This document shows positions 51,330 to 62,462 of a stretch of 64,000 nucleotides of DNA, piece after piece. Positions within the stretch are counted from its first letter, which is position 1. Every line of letters starts with the position of its first letter. The notes below the pieces were generated by a model that worked only from the letters and a program-made list of their open reading frames with translations, had not been told where the DNA came from and ran no database searches. Where the stretch lies: positions 62,001 to 126,000 of the forward strand of contig NZ_NFJV01000008.1 in the NCBI RefSeq assembly GCF_002160055.1. Direction: 5' to 3'. A program made the position numbers and the translations under genes. The stretch comes from Mediterranea sp. An20. GTDB taxonomy: Bacteria; Bacteroidota; Bacteroidia; Bacteroidales; Bacteroidaceae.

Positions 51330-52298
51330 ATGAAAAAATTAATGTTTCTGGCAGCACTTGCCTTTGTAGCGACAAGCTGCGACGATGATGCGCCCATCAA
51401 TCAGGGCTATCCGGAAGAGAACGGCGAACTGGTAGCTCCCGCCCTCTACATGAATGTAACGACACGCAACGGCAACCTGCCTTTCACCGGTGTGCTGAGT
51501 GTGGCACCTTGCACAGAAGGTACGTCTATCTACTACGGCAATTATGTAAATCAGAAGCTTAGCCCGTTCTATGGATACTTCTTCGTCGAAGAAGGACATC
51601 TGTACGACAGCGATGCCAACCGGTCGATATATCTGCCCACCGGAGCATACGACATGATTTACTGGGGCACCCCCAAATACGAAGACCCTGTCTATGCTTA
51701 CCCCGCAGTGAGAGACCCCGCCTATACCATCGGTGGAGACCTGGCCGAACAGGACTTCACGCTGCTGAAAATGTCGGAAGATACTACCTACTACCCCACG
51801 TACGATTTGGTATATGCCCGACGCACCGTCAAAGTGGGCGAAGAAGACTTGGATGCCAACCTGAAACGGGTAGTGGCCGGACTGAAAGTCATTATGAAGG
51901 AAAAAAACGGCAAAGTCATGGACCCGGGCATCGCCAACGTAGAAGTGCGCGTGACCAACATAGCCGAAAAGCTGAATGCCTATACGGCCGAACCTCACGG
52001 CGAATCGTGCACAGTAGCTTTCCCGCTGGTCCGTTCCACAGACGGATTGCAGATGAGCAACGGAACGGTGATGTTATTCCCCTCCTACGGCAATCCGCAA
52101 TTGCAGTTCATCATCAGCCTGCAAGACGGAAATACCAAACGATTCAGCCAAACACTGAAAGAACCGTTGAAGGCCAACGACCTGCTGACACTGACCGTCA
52201 GCATCGGAGATATTCTGGAAGAAGAAGGTTCGGGTGACTTTACCGTGGACGACTGGAACGAAAACAGCGAGGAAATAGACGTGCCGGTGCTGCAATAA
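51330..52298 (+). CDS. fimbrillin-like surface lipoprotein (FimB/Mfa2-type)
   Basis: 322 residues with a lipobox at about Cys17 (VATSCDD). Two beta-domains follow; the C-terminal FTVDDWNENSEEIDVP resembles the conserved end of Bacteroidetes fimbrillin/anchor proteins. I assign it to the FimB/Mfa2-like anchors rather than to structural subunits because of the N-terminal lipobox and lack of an arginine-rich cleavage site, but the choice is not firm. It stands alone here; the DUF4906-like gene at 62.5 kb is the only other fimbria-type gene in the window. Confidence 0.65.
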   Translation: MKKLMFLAALAFVATSCDDDAPINQGYPEENGELVAPALYMNVTTRNGNLPFTGVLSVAPCTEGTSIYYGNYVNQKLSPFYGYFFVEEGHLYDSDANRSIYLPTGAYDMIYWGTPKYEDPVYAYPAVRDPAYTIGGDLAEQDFTLLKMSEDTTYYPTYDLVYARRTVKVGEEDLDANLKRVVAGLKVIMKEKNGKVMDPGIANVEVRVTNIAEKLNAYTAEPHGESCTVAFPLVRSTDGLQMSNGTVMLFPSYGNPQLQFIISLQDGNTKRFSQTLKEPLKANDLLTLTVSIGDILEEEGSGDFTVDDWNENSEEIDVPVLQ

Positions 52299-52335
52299 GC
52301 GGAAAAGAGGCGCAAATTCAGTTTGCGTAACAACG

Positions 52336-52375
52336 AAAAGAGGCCGTCTCAGTATGATTTGAGACAGCCTCTTTT
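52336..52375. terminator. bidirectional terminator
   Basis: 16-bp stem with one mismatch (52336-52351 with 52360-52375), A-run on the left and T-run on the right. It separates the fimbrillin-like gene (+) and the ferredoxin gene (-). Confidence 0.9.
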
Positions 52376-52405
52376 TTATTCCTCCAACGAAGGTGTACCG
52401 CCGAA

Positions 52406-52576
52406 TTATTCTCCCGGATGAATTGCTTCAGAGGGGCAAACACTGGCGCAAGTACCGCACTCAGTGCAAGCTTCAGGGTCAATTGAATACTTATCACCTT
52501 CAGAAATAGCGCCTACCGGACACTCGTCGATGCAAGTTCCGCAAGCAATGCAGTCGTCACTAATTACGTAAGCCAT
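52406..52576 (-). CDS. 2[4Fe-4S] ferredoxin
   Basis: 56 residues from the ATG at 52576. Two classic cluster motifs, CIACGTCIDECP and CTECGTCASVCP, make it a clostridial-type 8Fe-8S ferredoxin, a small cytoplasmic electron carrier for pyruvate:ferredoxin oxidoreductase and hydrogenase-type enzymes. The gene has a TACATTTG box (complement 52622-52629). The longer frame reaching 52672 is not used, since it would cross this promoter. Confidence 0.96.
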   Translation of the reverse strand: MAYVISDDCIACGTCIDECPVGAISEGDKYSIDPEACTECGTCASVCPSEAIHPGE

Positions 52577-52714
52577 TTTTGTTCTAATTTTAAAGTTGTT
52601 GTTAGTCCTAATTGGATGGTGCAAATGTAAGGCTTTTCTCCTTACGTTGTACTTGAATTGAAATAAAAACACTTAATTTGTACGCCTTCTAAATAAAGTC
52701 GGCACGCCGGCGGA

Positions 52715-53299
52715 CTACAGCCCGAAACGCTTCATCAGGTCCTTGGGGTCCCAGGTGCCGGACGGAATAACAAAGATGTGCGGCTCCTTGATGCTGCGAT
52801 AGGCATAGCCCACCGTGCCCAGCACGTCGCCACGGCGGAAACTCATGCCCGCCTCATCATAAACAATGTCCCCCCTCAGTCCGTCCAGGTACAGCCTGCG
52901 TCCGTCTTTCAAGCGAAGGACCAACCTGCCACAGACATATTGCGCGGGAACGGTGACGTTTCCTTCTGCCTGGAGCGCGGCAATCATCGTATCGAAGTTA
53001 AATACATCCGCCCCTGCCGGCCTACTGGCTATGCATTGCAGCAGGTCGATGTAGTAACCCACGCTGAAGAACTCGAGCGTGCAGTCGTCAGGAGCCACCA
53101 CCTTCGTGCCCAAAGGTGCGGCAATGACCAGGTTGTTGAAGTTCGGCTCATCGCCAATGTTCTCACCCGGACGGTAAAGGATGTCTTCGCCCGCCTTCTT
53201 GCCCTGAATGGGCCAAAGGAATGTGTTTTGGGCAGCCGCCCCCAAAGACAGGACAGACAGCAGCACCGCGAAAAGGGTGCGTAGAGATGTTGCTTTCAT
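52715..53299 (-). CDS. stand-alone M23-like domain protein, partial paralogue of the S41 protein
   Basis: 194 residues, signal peptide (1-24, GAAAQ). It matches the first ~195 residues of the gene at 53481 nearly throughout (LWPIQGKKAGEDILYRP, GDVLGTVGYAYRSIKEPHI, MKRFGL against MKPFGL) and stops just where the other continues into the S41 protease. The fold resembles an M23/LytM beta domain, but only one His of the expected metal ligands (KEPHI) is visible, so catalysis is doubtful. Likely a tandem duplication that lost, or never included, the protease part. Confidence 0.8.
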   Translation of the reverse strand: MKATSLRTLFAVLLSVLSLGAAAQNTFLWPIQGKKAGEDILYRPGENIGDEPNFNNLVIAAPLGTKVVAPDDCTLEFFSVGYYIDLLQCIASRPAGADVFNFDTMIAALQAEGNVTVPAQYVCGRLVLRLKDGRRLYLDGLRGDIVYDEAGMSFRRGDVLGTVGYAYRSIKEPHIFVIPSGTWDPKDLMKRFGL

Positions 53300-53320
53300 A
53301 AAAACTGTTTTTTCAAATTT

Positions 53321-53499
53321 GTAAGTAATCCATAGGATTTAGTTTATATCAAACACAGAGACACGGAGACACAAAGTTCCGTAACCGTCTGTCGGGAAAA
53401 TGACGGGAGAGCACAGAGTCCGCGGCTTCGCCGCATACAATAGGAGAAAATAACTCTGTGTCTCTGTGTTTGGCATCACTTCATTGGGCACACTTACTT
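53321..53499 (-). repeat. MITE-like repeat M5
   Basis: 179 bp, ends GTAAGTAA and TTACTT, in the same orientation as M1. It lies between the two M23-like paralogues, and its end overlaps the last codons of the S41 gene (stop at 53481-53483). Confidence 0.88.
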
Positions 53500-55637
53500 G
53501 TGCGTTTTCTCCATAAAGTAAGCCGCAGGATGATGTAGGCAACCAGCAGCACCACTGCGACAATAGTAACCTTCATGGGCAGGCCGTTGTCCTCTTCTTC
53601 TGCCGCAAGCTGCGGAAAAGGGTCGGGACCGAGATACTTGCCTTCGTCTATCAGCTGCAGGGTATGGTTCAAGATGGTGTCGCGGGGAGAATACAAGAGT
53701 TCCTGGCGGGTGACGGGCACGGGATAGTCGGGCAACAGACCGCGGTTCCACGGCGTGCGTTCCGTAACCAGCGGGTCGAAGACGACCTGCACCAGCGGAA
53801 TGCGCAGCATGATGAACGAATGAGGCAGACACAAGTTGGCAAACTTCACGGCAGTCATGTAGTGATAGCCGGAACGGGTCTCGCGCCCTACGGTGACGGC
53901 CCGGTGGTTGCGCACCAGCGTGGCGGGGAAAAGCGTGGCGGCAGAAATCGAAGTCTCATCCGTCAGCACATACAGTCTGCCTTTGTAATTGAACGCCGTG
54001 TCCGGCAAAAGCGATACCGCACTGTCATTGAAGATATAGCCTTCCTTGCCTTCCACCCGGCGCGCTTCAGGGAAGACCACTATCGTAGAGTCAAAGTTGG
54101 TGCAATGGGCGAAGCTGCGGAAAGGGCCGGGCTTGGTCACGCGGAAATACGACCCCAAGGGGCGGCTCGGTTCCTGGAGAAACCAGGCCAGCATTTGCTG
54201 CATCACCCTGCCGTCACCACCCCCGTTGTACCGCATATCCACCACCATGTAGGGCAAGCGGAACAACGGTGCCAGCGAGTCTTTCAACTGTTCTATCTGC
54301 GTTTCGTTGAGGTCGAAATAGGAAAGGCTGAAATAGCCCACCGAATCGTTGAGCACCTTGAACGTATAGGGGAAATTGTAATTGCGCGAATCGCGCTGAT
54401 GGTAATCCACCTGCCCGATCATTAGCATCCGGCTGAAGATTTCAGATTGAGCGACGGGCTTCCACACGTCTTTCACTGTCTCCCCGTCATCCAACGTCAC
54501 GACTGTGGTACGCGGCCACAGCAGGCTGTCGCCGTAATAAACACCCCAATTACTAAGAAACCGGTGGGCCATCCAGTTCCGGTTGTCGCCGTCCGCCCCC
54601 GATATGCCCCGGCCGAGGCGTTCCAGGCGCGCGCTTATTTCCTCGCCATCAATAGCGGTGACGCGCCTGCCCTGATAACGCCGGTATGCCGGATGGGTTC
54701 CGTCAATCCAGGTCGAATCGCCTTCCGTGGTAAGCCACAGGTTGGGGATGTAGGCATCGCGAAAAACATCTATGGGGTCGGGAGTCTTGATAGAAAGGTG
54801 ACTATCGTGCAGATAGCCCATGAAGCGTTCGATGATGAAATAAAACTCACGGTAGGAAATCTCTTCCTTCTCGGACAGGCGTGCACGTACTGTTGAGTCG
54901 TTGGCGGCAAACTCATCCCTGCCGATTACGTCATACAAGCTGGGATAGGCTTCCTGCAAGCAGGCCGTCAACACGCCAAAGTCCTCTAACGCCTGCGCCC
55001 GAGTCAGTGTTTCGGGTGCCTTGGTTTCCTTCGGGGGGATGAAGGTAGACCTCAATCCGAAAGGTTTCATCGGGTCGTCCTGATTCGACTGAGTGTCGGA
55101 CAGGGACAGGTTGATGTGCGGCTCTTTGATGCCACGATAGCAATAACCCACCGTGCCCAGCACGTCACCCCGACGAACGGCCATACCCGTCTTATAGACC
55201 ACATTTCCCCTCAACCCGTCCAGATGCAGCTTGCGTCCGTCATTCAAGCGGATGGTCAGGAAGCCGCAGACGTATTGCGAGGGAACCGGAAGGTCTTTTT
55301 CTTCCTCCAGAAAATCGGCAATCATCGCGTCAAAATGGTTTTCAACCCCGTCACGAGGATGGCCTAACGAAATCTGATGCAACTGGGGAATATAGCCCAC
55401 GGCGTAGACCTCGACCGTTCCATCGGCCGGAGCCACGACCTCCGTGCCCAAAGGCGCGGCTATGAATAATTTGTCCGTGTTTTGCTCTCTGCCAATGTAC
55501 TCTTGCGGGCGGTAAAGGATGTCTTCGCCCGCCGTCTTGCCCTGAATGGGCCAAAGGAAAGTGTCTTGAGCCGCCGCCCCCAAAGACAGGACGGACAGCA
55601 GCACCACGAAAAGTGTGCGGAAAGATGTTGCTTTCAT
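53481..55637 (-). CDS. exported M23-like/S41 (tail-specific) protease fusion
   Basis: 718 residues. Signal peptide (1-24), M23-like beta domain (about 28-195), a linker, then an S41 C-terminal-processing-protease domain (about 215-665) in which YVLTDETSISAATLFPATLVRNHRAVTVG carries the expected nucleophile Ser. A hydrophobic segment (about 690-708, VTIVAVVLLVAYIILRL) anchors the C-terminus. The final residues SKCAQ are encoded inside repeat M5. Probable role: processing of envelope proteins; the M23-like part may bind peptidoglycan. Promoter TAACTTTG (complement 55665-55672). Confidence 0.85.
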   Translation of the reverse strand: MKATSFRTLFVVLLSVLSLGAAAQDTFLWPIQGKTAGEDILYRPQEYIGREQNTDKLFIAAPLGTEVVAPADGTVEVYAVGYIPQLHQISLGHPRDGVENHFDAMIADFLEEEKDLPVPSQYVCGFLTIRLNDGRKLHLDGLRGNVVYKTGMAVRRGDVLGTVGYCYRGIKEPHINLSLSDTQSNQDDPMKPFGLRSTFIPPKETKAPETLTRAQALEDFGVLTACLQEAYPSLYDVIGRDEFAANDSTVRARLSEKEEISYREFYFIIERFMGYLHDSHLSIKTPDPIDVFRDAYIPNLWLTTEGDSTWIDGTHPAYRRYQGRRVTAIDGEEISARLERLGRGISGADGDNRNWMAHRFLSNWGVYYGDSLLWPRTTVVTLDDGETVKDVWKPVAQSEIFSRMLMIGQVDYHQRDSRNYNFPYTFKVLNDSVGYFSLSYFDLNETQIEQLKDSLAPLFRLPYMVVDMRYNGGGDGRVMQQMLAWFLQEPSRPLGSYFRVTKPGPFRSFAHCTNFDSTIVVFPEARRVEGKEGYIFNDSAVSLLPDTAFNYKGRLYVLTDETSISAATLFPATLVRNHRAVTVGRETRSGYHYMTAVKFANLCLPHSFIMLRIPLVQVVFDPLVTERTPWNRGLLPDYPVPVTRQELLYSPRDTILNHTLQLIDEGKYLGPDPFPQLAAEEEDNGLPMKVTIVAVVLLVAYIILRLTLWRKRTSKCAQ

Positions 55638-55664
55638 GAAAATAAGTTTTTGGGATTAACGCCT

Positions 55665-55672
55665 CAAAGTTA
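55665..55672 (-). promoter_or_regulatory. -7 box of the M23-like/S41 gene
   Basis: TAACTTTG on the minus strand, 27 bp upstream of the ATG. It is followed upstream (55694-55725) by unusual homopolymer runs, nine C then eight A. Confidence 0.6.
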
Positions 55673-55728
55673 AGCATTTTTCTTCTTATTTTTACCCCCC
55701 CCCTGTTAAAAAAAAGAAAAAAAATAAA

Positions 55729-55770
55729 GAAGCGGCTGCTCCCAACACAAGGTTGGAAGACAGCCGCTTC
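55729..55770 (-). terminator. terminator of the M13 peptidase gene
   Basis: GAAGCGGCTG (55729-55738) pairs perfectly with CAGCCGCTTC (55761-55770). Read on the minus strand it is followed by a T-rich run. Confidence 0.88.
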
Positions 55771-55795
55771 TGTTTATTCGGCCTATCGCAAAAGT

Positions 55796-57829
55796 TTACC
55801 AGATGGCAACTCTTTCTTCCTTGGGCAGGAACATCGGGTCGCCTTCCTTGATGCCAAAGGCGTCATACCAAGCATCAATCTGAGGCAAGGCACCGTTGAC
55901 ACGCCATTCGCCCAATGAGTGTACATCCATCTTGGTGAGGTAAAGCACATATTCGGGACGGACGTTGTTGGCCCACACACCGGCGTATGCCAGGAAGAAG
56001 CGCTGTTCGGGAGTCAGACCGTCCACTGTAGCCAAGGGAGCATCCTTCGTGGCATTCTTGAAGGCCTGATAAGCTACTTGCAAGCCGCCGTAGTCGGCAA
56101 TGTTTTCGCCCAGCGTCTGCTTGCCGTTGGCGTGTACACCCGGAGCCACCTCGATGCTGTCGAAGAAGTTCACCATCACCTGAGCACGTTCGTTGAAGCG
56201 TTCGGCATCTTCGGCCGTCCACCAGTCTTTCAGGTTACCGTCTTTGTCATACTGACGTCCCTGGTCGTCGAATCCGTGCGTCATCTCGTGTCCGATTACC
56301 ACACCGATGGCACCGTAGTTGAAGGCATCGTCGGCATTCATATCGAAGAAAGGCGGTTGCAGGATGCCGGCAGGGAAGCAGATTTCGTTGGTAGTCGGAT
56401 TATAGTAGGCATTGACGGTCTGCGGCGTCATCAGCCACTCGTCTCTGTCGACGGGTTTGCCAGCCTTGGACATCATATCATCGTAAGCCCACTGGCTGGC
56501 ACGCTCGATATTGGCCCAATACGAATCGTCTTTGATTTCCAGTTTGCTGTAGTCTTTCCACTTATCGGGATAGCCGATTTTCACGCGGAACGCAGCGAGT
56601 TTCTCCAAGGCGCGGGTCTTGGTGCTGTCGCTCATCCACTCCAAGTTCCGGATGCGCTCACCCAAGGCAGTCTGCAGGTTCTTCACCAAAGCCACCATAC
56701 GCTCTTTGGCAGCAGCGGGGAAATACTTCTCCACGTACATCTGGCCTACGGCTTCGCCCAGCACACCGCTTACCGTACCCACGGCACGCTTCCATCGGGG
56801 CTGCATCTCCTGTGCGCCAGACATGGTGCGGCTGTAGAAGTCGAAGTTCTGCTCATTGAGTTCGTCGCTCAGGCACGAAGCTGCGGCATCAATCAGCTTC
56901 CATTGCAGGTAGAGTTTCTGGTCTTCCAAAGGCAGGGTATCCAATTCCTTGGCAGCGGCAGCCAGTGAGGCCGGCTGTCCGATGATGATTTCCTGCACGT
57001 CCTTCAGTCCGAAACCAGCCAGGTAAGCATCCCAGTCAAAGGTAGGATACTGCTTCTTCAGTTCGTCCATCGTCATCTTGTTGTAGTTGGCCTGCGGGTC
57101 GCGCAGTTCCACCCGGCTGCGGAAAGCCTTGGCCAAACGCGTCTCTACATCCATTACGATGTCGCGGGCACGGTTGGCGGTAGCCTCGTCGTAACCAGCC
57201 AACTGGAACATCTTCACGACATGCGCCTTGAAAGCCTCGCGAATCTTCGTGGTAGCCTCGTCATCGGCCAGGTAGTAATCGCGTTCGCCCATCGAAAGAC
57301 CGCTCTGCCCAATCTGCACGGCATTCATGGCGGCATTCTTCTCGTCAGCCCCCACATAAATGCCTAAGTACGAGCCCACGCCGCGGCGTGCCAGCGAAGG
57401 CAACAGGGAGTAGAGTTCAGACTTGTCCTTCAAGCCATTGATTTCATCCATCTCGCCTTTGATGGGGTTGATGCCTTCCTGGTTCAGCTTCACGCTGTCC
57501 ATGGCAATCTTATAGAGGTCGCCCACTTTCTGTGCCACGCTGCCCTGCTCGTGCTGACTCTTGGCGAGTTCTTCAATGAGTCCCTGCATTTGTTTGCGGT
57601 TGTTCTCGGCCAGGATGGTGAACGAGCCGTATTGCGAGTATTCGGCAGGCATGGGATTGTTTTTCATCCAGCCGCCACAAGCATACTGGTAGAAGTCAGT
57701 ACCCGGCAGGGCGGTGGTGTCTAAGTTGGCAAGGTCGATACCCGTAGTCAGGGCTCCCGTCTTGCCGGAGTTGCAGGCTGCCATACTCAGGCAGACAGCT
57801 GCAACGGTAAGATAATGCTTTGCGTTCAT
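55796..57829 (-). CDS. M13-family (neprilysin-like) zinc metallopeptidase
   Basis: 677 residues, lipoprotein-like signal (SMAACNSG). The zinc motif is H514-E515-MT-H518 in VIGHEMTHGFDDQGRQYD, with the downstream GENIADYGGL carrying the third ligand and NAYYNPTTNEICFPAG before it. Such enzymes degrade oligopeptides up to about 40 residues, here probably in the periplasm or at the surface. The length is normal for bacterial PepO relatives. Downstream terminator at 55729. The trpS gene is upstream on the same strand with a 28-bp gap. Confidence 0.94.
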   Translation of the reverse strand: MNAKHYLTVAAVCLSMAACNSGKTGALTTGIDLANLDTTALPGTDFYQYACGGWMKNNPMPAEYSQYGSFTILAENNRKQMQGLIEELAKSQHEQGSVAQKVGDLYKIAMDSVKLNQEGINPIKGEMDEINGLKDKSELYSLLPSLARRGVGSYLGIYVGADEKNAAMNAVQIGQSGLSMGERDYYLADDEATTKIREAFKAHVVKMFQLAGYDEATANRARDIVMDVETRLAKAFRSRVELRDPQANYNKMTMDELKKQYPTFDWDAYLAGFGLKDVQEIIIGQPASLAAAAKELDTLPLEDQKLYLQWKLIDAAASCLSDELNEQNFDFYSRTMSGAQEMQPRWKRAVGTVSGVLGEAVGQMYVEKYFPAAAKERMVALVKNLQTALGERIRNLEWMSDSTKTRALEKLAAFRVKIGYPDKWKDYSKLEIKDDSYWANIERASQWAYDDMMSKAGKPVDRDEWLMTPQTVNAYYNPTTNEICFPAGILQPPFFDMNADDAFNYGAIGVVIGHEMTHGFDDQGRQYDKDGNLKDWWTAEDAERFNERAQVMVNFFDSIEVAPGVHANGKQTLGENIADYGGLQVAYQAFKNATKDAPLATVDGLTPEQRFFLAYAGVWANNVRPEYVLYLTKMDVHSLGEWRVNGALPQIDAWYDAFGIKEGDPMFLPKEERVAIW

Positions 57830-57857
57830 ATAACTATTATATTAAAAAGTCCTTGGT

Positions 57858-61057
<3,200 letters not shown>

Positions 61058-61076
61058 GTCCCGGTGTAGTGCCGTC

Positions 61077-62072
61077 TCAAAGCCCCGCCAGTATTTCCTC
61101 CAACGACGCATCCTTCATCAGCACCTGTTTCGAGGCATCAAGAAGATAAAGGGAGGGCATGGCTTTCAAATCATACAATGATTTCCGCTTGATAAGTTCA
61201 CGGTCGGTTCCTACTGTCCAATCCTGCGGCATCTCATCCAGACGGGCACGCCAGACTTCCGGGTTTCCTTCGGTATAGACGGCGAGTACCGCCACCTGTC
61301 CGCTCTGCACGGCTTGGGCGAGGATTTCACTGGACTTCATCGCGAGCAGCGTGGCATGGCAGTTCTCACACTCCGGGTCATAGAAAAACAGCAGCAGCAA
61401 TTTCTGCGAAGGCATGCCATAGAGCGTACGACGGGTTCCATCGGGCAGGTAAAAAGTAAAGTCTTCTGCCCGCTGCCCCGGATTGTTACGCCCGGCCAAA
61501 TCGCGCAAGAAAGTCCAGCGGTCGCGGCGCGCATCAGCAGCCGGAGCATGAGCCAGGAGTCCGTTCAGGAACTGCACATAGAGCATATCGTTGCGCATGG
61601 GCGACATGGGGTCGTAGAGATATTTCTCCAGCAACGTCGGCATCGTCTTCCGCGCCTCGTCCGACAGTGCCACGGCCCGGCAGAAAGCATCCACAGCCCC
61701 TACTGCCTCTTCTGCATCGGGATGCGAAACCACCAAGTCGATATAGTTCACCAGTCCCTGCTCGGTCACTTCGGCCTTATGCAGCAGGACAGTATCAGCA
61801 AAGTCGTATTCATCCCAGTAATGTGCCAGCAGATAGCTGCGCCGCTCTTCGGGTGAGGTCAGCACGGCAGGAATCTGCGGAAAGGGGAAGCCGTCTTGTA
61901 CAGCCACCCTTTGCTGAGAGGCGGCAGCCGCCTCTGCATTTGCCGTTTCCACCTTACTTTTCGGTGCTCCTGCCCGCGCGGAACAGCCCCCTAACAAGCA
62001 GCACAGCACCAATAGGATAAAGGCAGTCTGATTACGCTGTAATCTTTGCCAGACATTCATTTCCTTTTTCAT
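61077..62072 (-). CDS. DUF5106/thioredoxin-fold lipoprotein
   Basis: 331 residues. Lipobox at about residue 30 (LLGGCSARAG), a helical DUF5106-like domain (about 75-180, YLLAHYWDEYDFADT) and a thioredoxin fold with CENC (FFYDPECENCHATLLAM) as the redox site near residue 235. Probably an outer- or inner-membrane-anchored periplasmic thiol-disulfide protein. Its target is unknown. It is convergent with the ABC-F gene (19 bp) and has no operon partner. Confidence 0.85.
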   Translation of the reverse strand: MKKEMNVWQRLQRNQTAFILLVLCCLLGGCSARAGAPKSKVETANAEAAAASQQRVAVQDGFPFPQIPAVLTSPEERRSYLLAHYWDEYDFADTVLLHKAEVTEQGLVNYIDLVVSHPDAEEAVGAVDAFCRAVALSDEARKTMPTLLEKYLYDPMSPMRNDMLYVQFLNGLLAHAPAADARRDRWTFLRDLAGRNNPGQRAEDFTFYLPDGTRRTLYGMPSQKLLLLFFYDPECENCHATLLAMKSSEILAQAVQSGQVAVLAVYTEGNPEVWRARLDEMPQDWTVGTDRELIKRKSLYDLKAMPSLYLLDASKQVLMKDASLEEILAGL

Positions 62073-62104
62073 ACCAGTAAATTGTTTAAATCAGTTCATC
62101 CGAT

Positions 62105-62208
62105 GTAACAGCCGCCTCATTACGCGATGTTACACCGTAACAACAGGCTTTTTACACTGTAACAACAGGCATTTTACAGTGTAACAGTGGCCGTGTTACG
62201 CTTTCACA
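62105..62208. repeat. GTAACA repeat array with 22-nt period
   Basis: GTAACA starts at 62105, 62137, 62159 and 62181, and TTCACA at 62203. The last four are 22 nt apart; the first gap is 32 nt, that is 22+10. Each junction forms a TTACAnTGTAA dyad. Sequence differs from arrays A-F. Confidence 0.85.
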
Positions 62209-62331
62209 GCCGCACCACCAAACAGCAGCTATCATATACACCTTGCAAAGGTAGTCATTGACATCCAAAGCCCCAAAAGGGGAAATGACATTCTCTCCGT
62301 CCCCCCCAGCCGAATAACTGTCTATAAAGAA

Positions 62332-62355
62332 GAGGATGCCACGACAGGCATCCTC
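62332..62355 (-). terminator. terminator of the fimbrial-type gene
   Basis: GAGGATGCC (62332-62340) pairs perfectly with GGCATCCTC (62347-62355) around a 6-nt loop; on the minus strand TTCTTTAT follows. Confidence 0.7.
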
Positions 62356-62462
62356 TGCAAACAAAACAAACAAACGGGGCGGAACATTGAGATTGTCCCC
62401 CTTTTCTCCATCTCGCTAAGATGAAGAGAGGTCGCGCCTCGCGGCGGGACGGAAGAAATTAA

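Larger units (their letters stand above)
62073..62462. other. 390-bp intergenic region
   Basis: Contains the 22-nt-period GTAACA array (62105-62208) and the terminator of the fimbrial-type gene (62332-62355). No promoter box for the DUF5106 gene was recognised. Confidence 0.65.

Noticed and set aside
55694..55725. Phase-variable homopolymer tract (C9 and A8) controlling the S41 gene
   Set aside because: It lies upstream of the -7 box, not between promoter and gene or inside a coding frame; an effect is possible but nothing in the sequence supports it.
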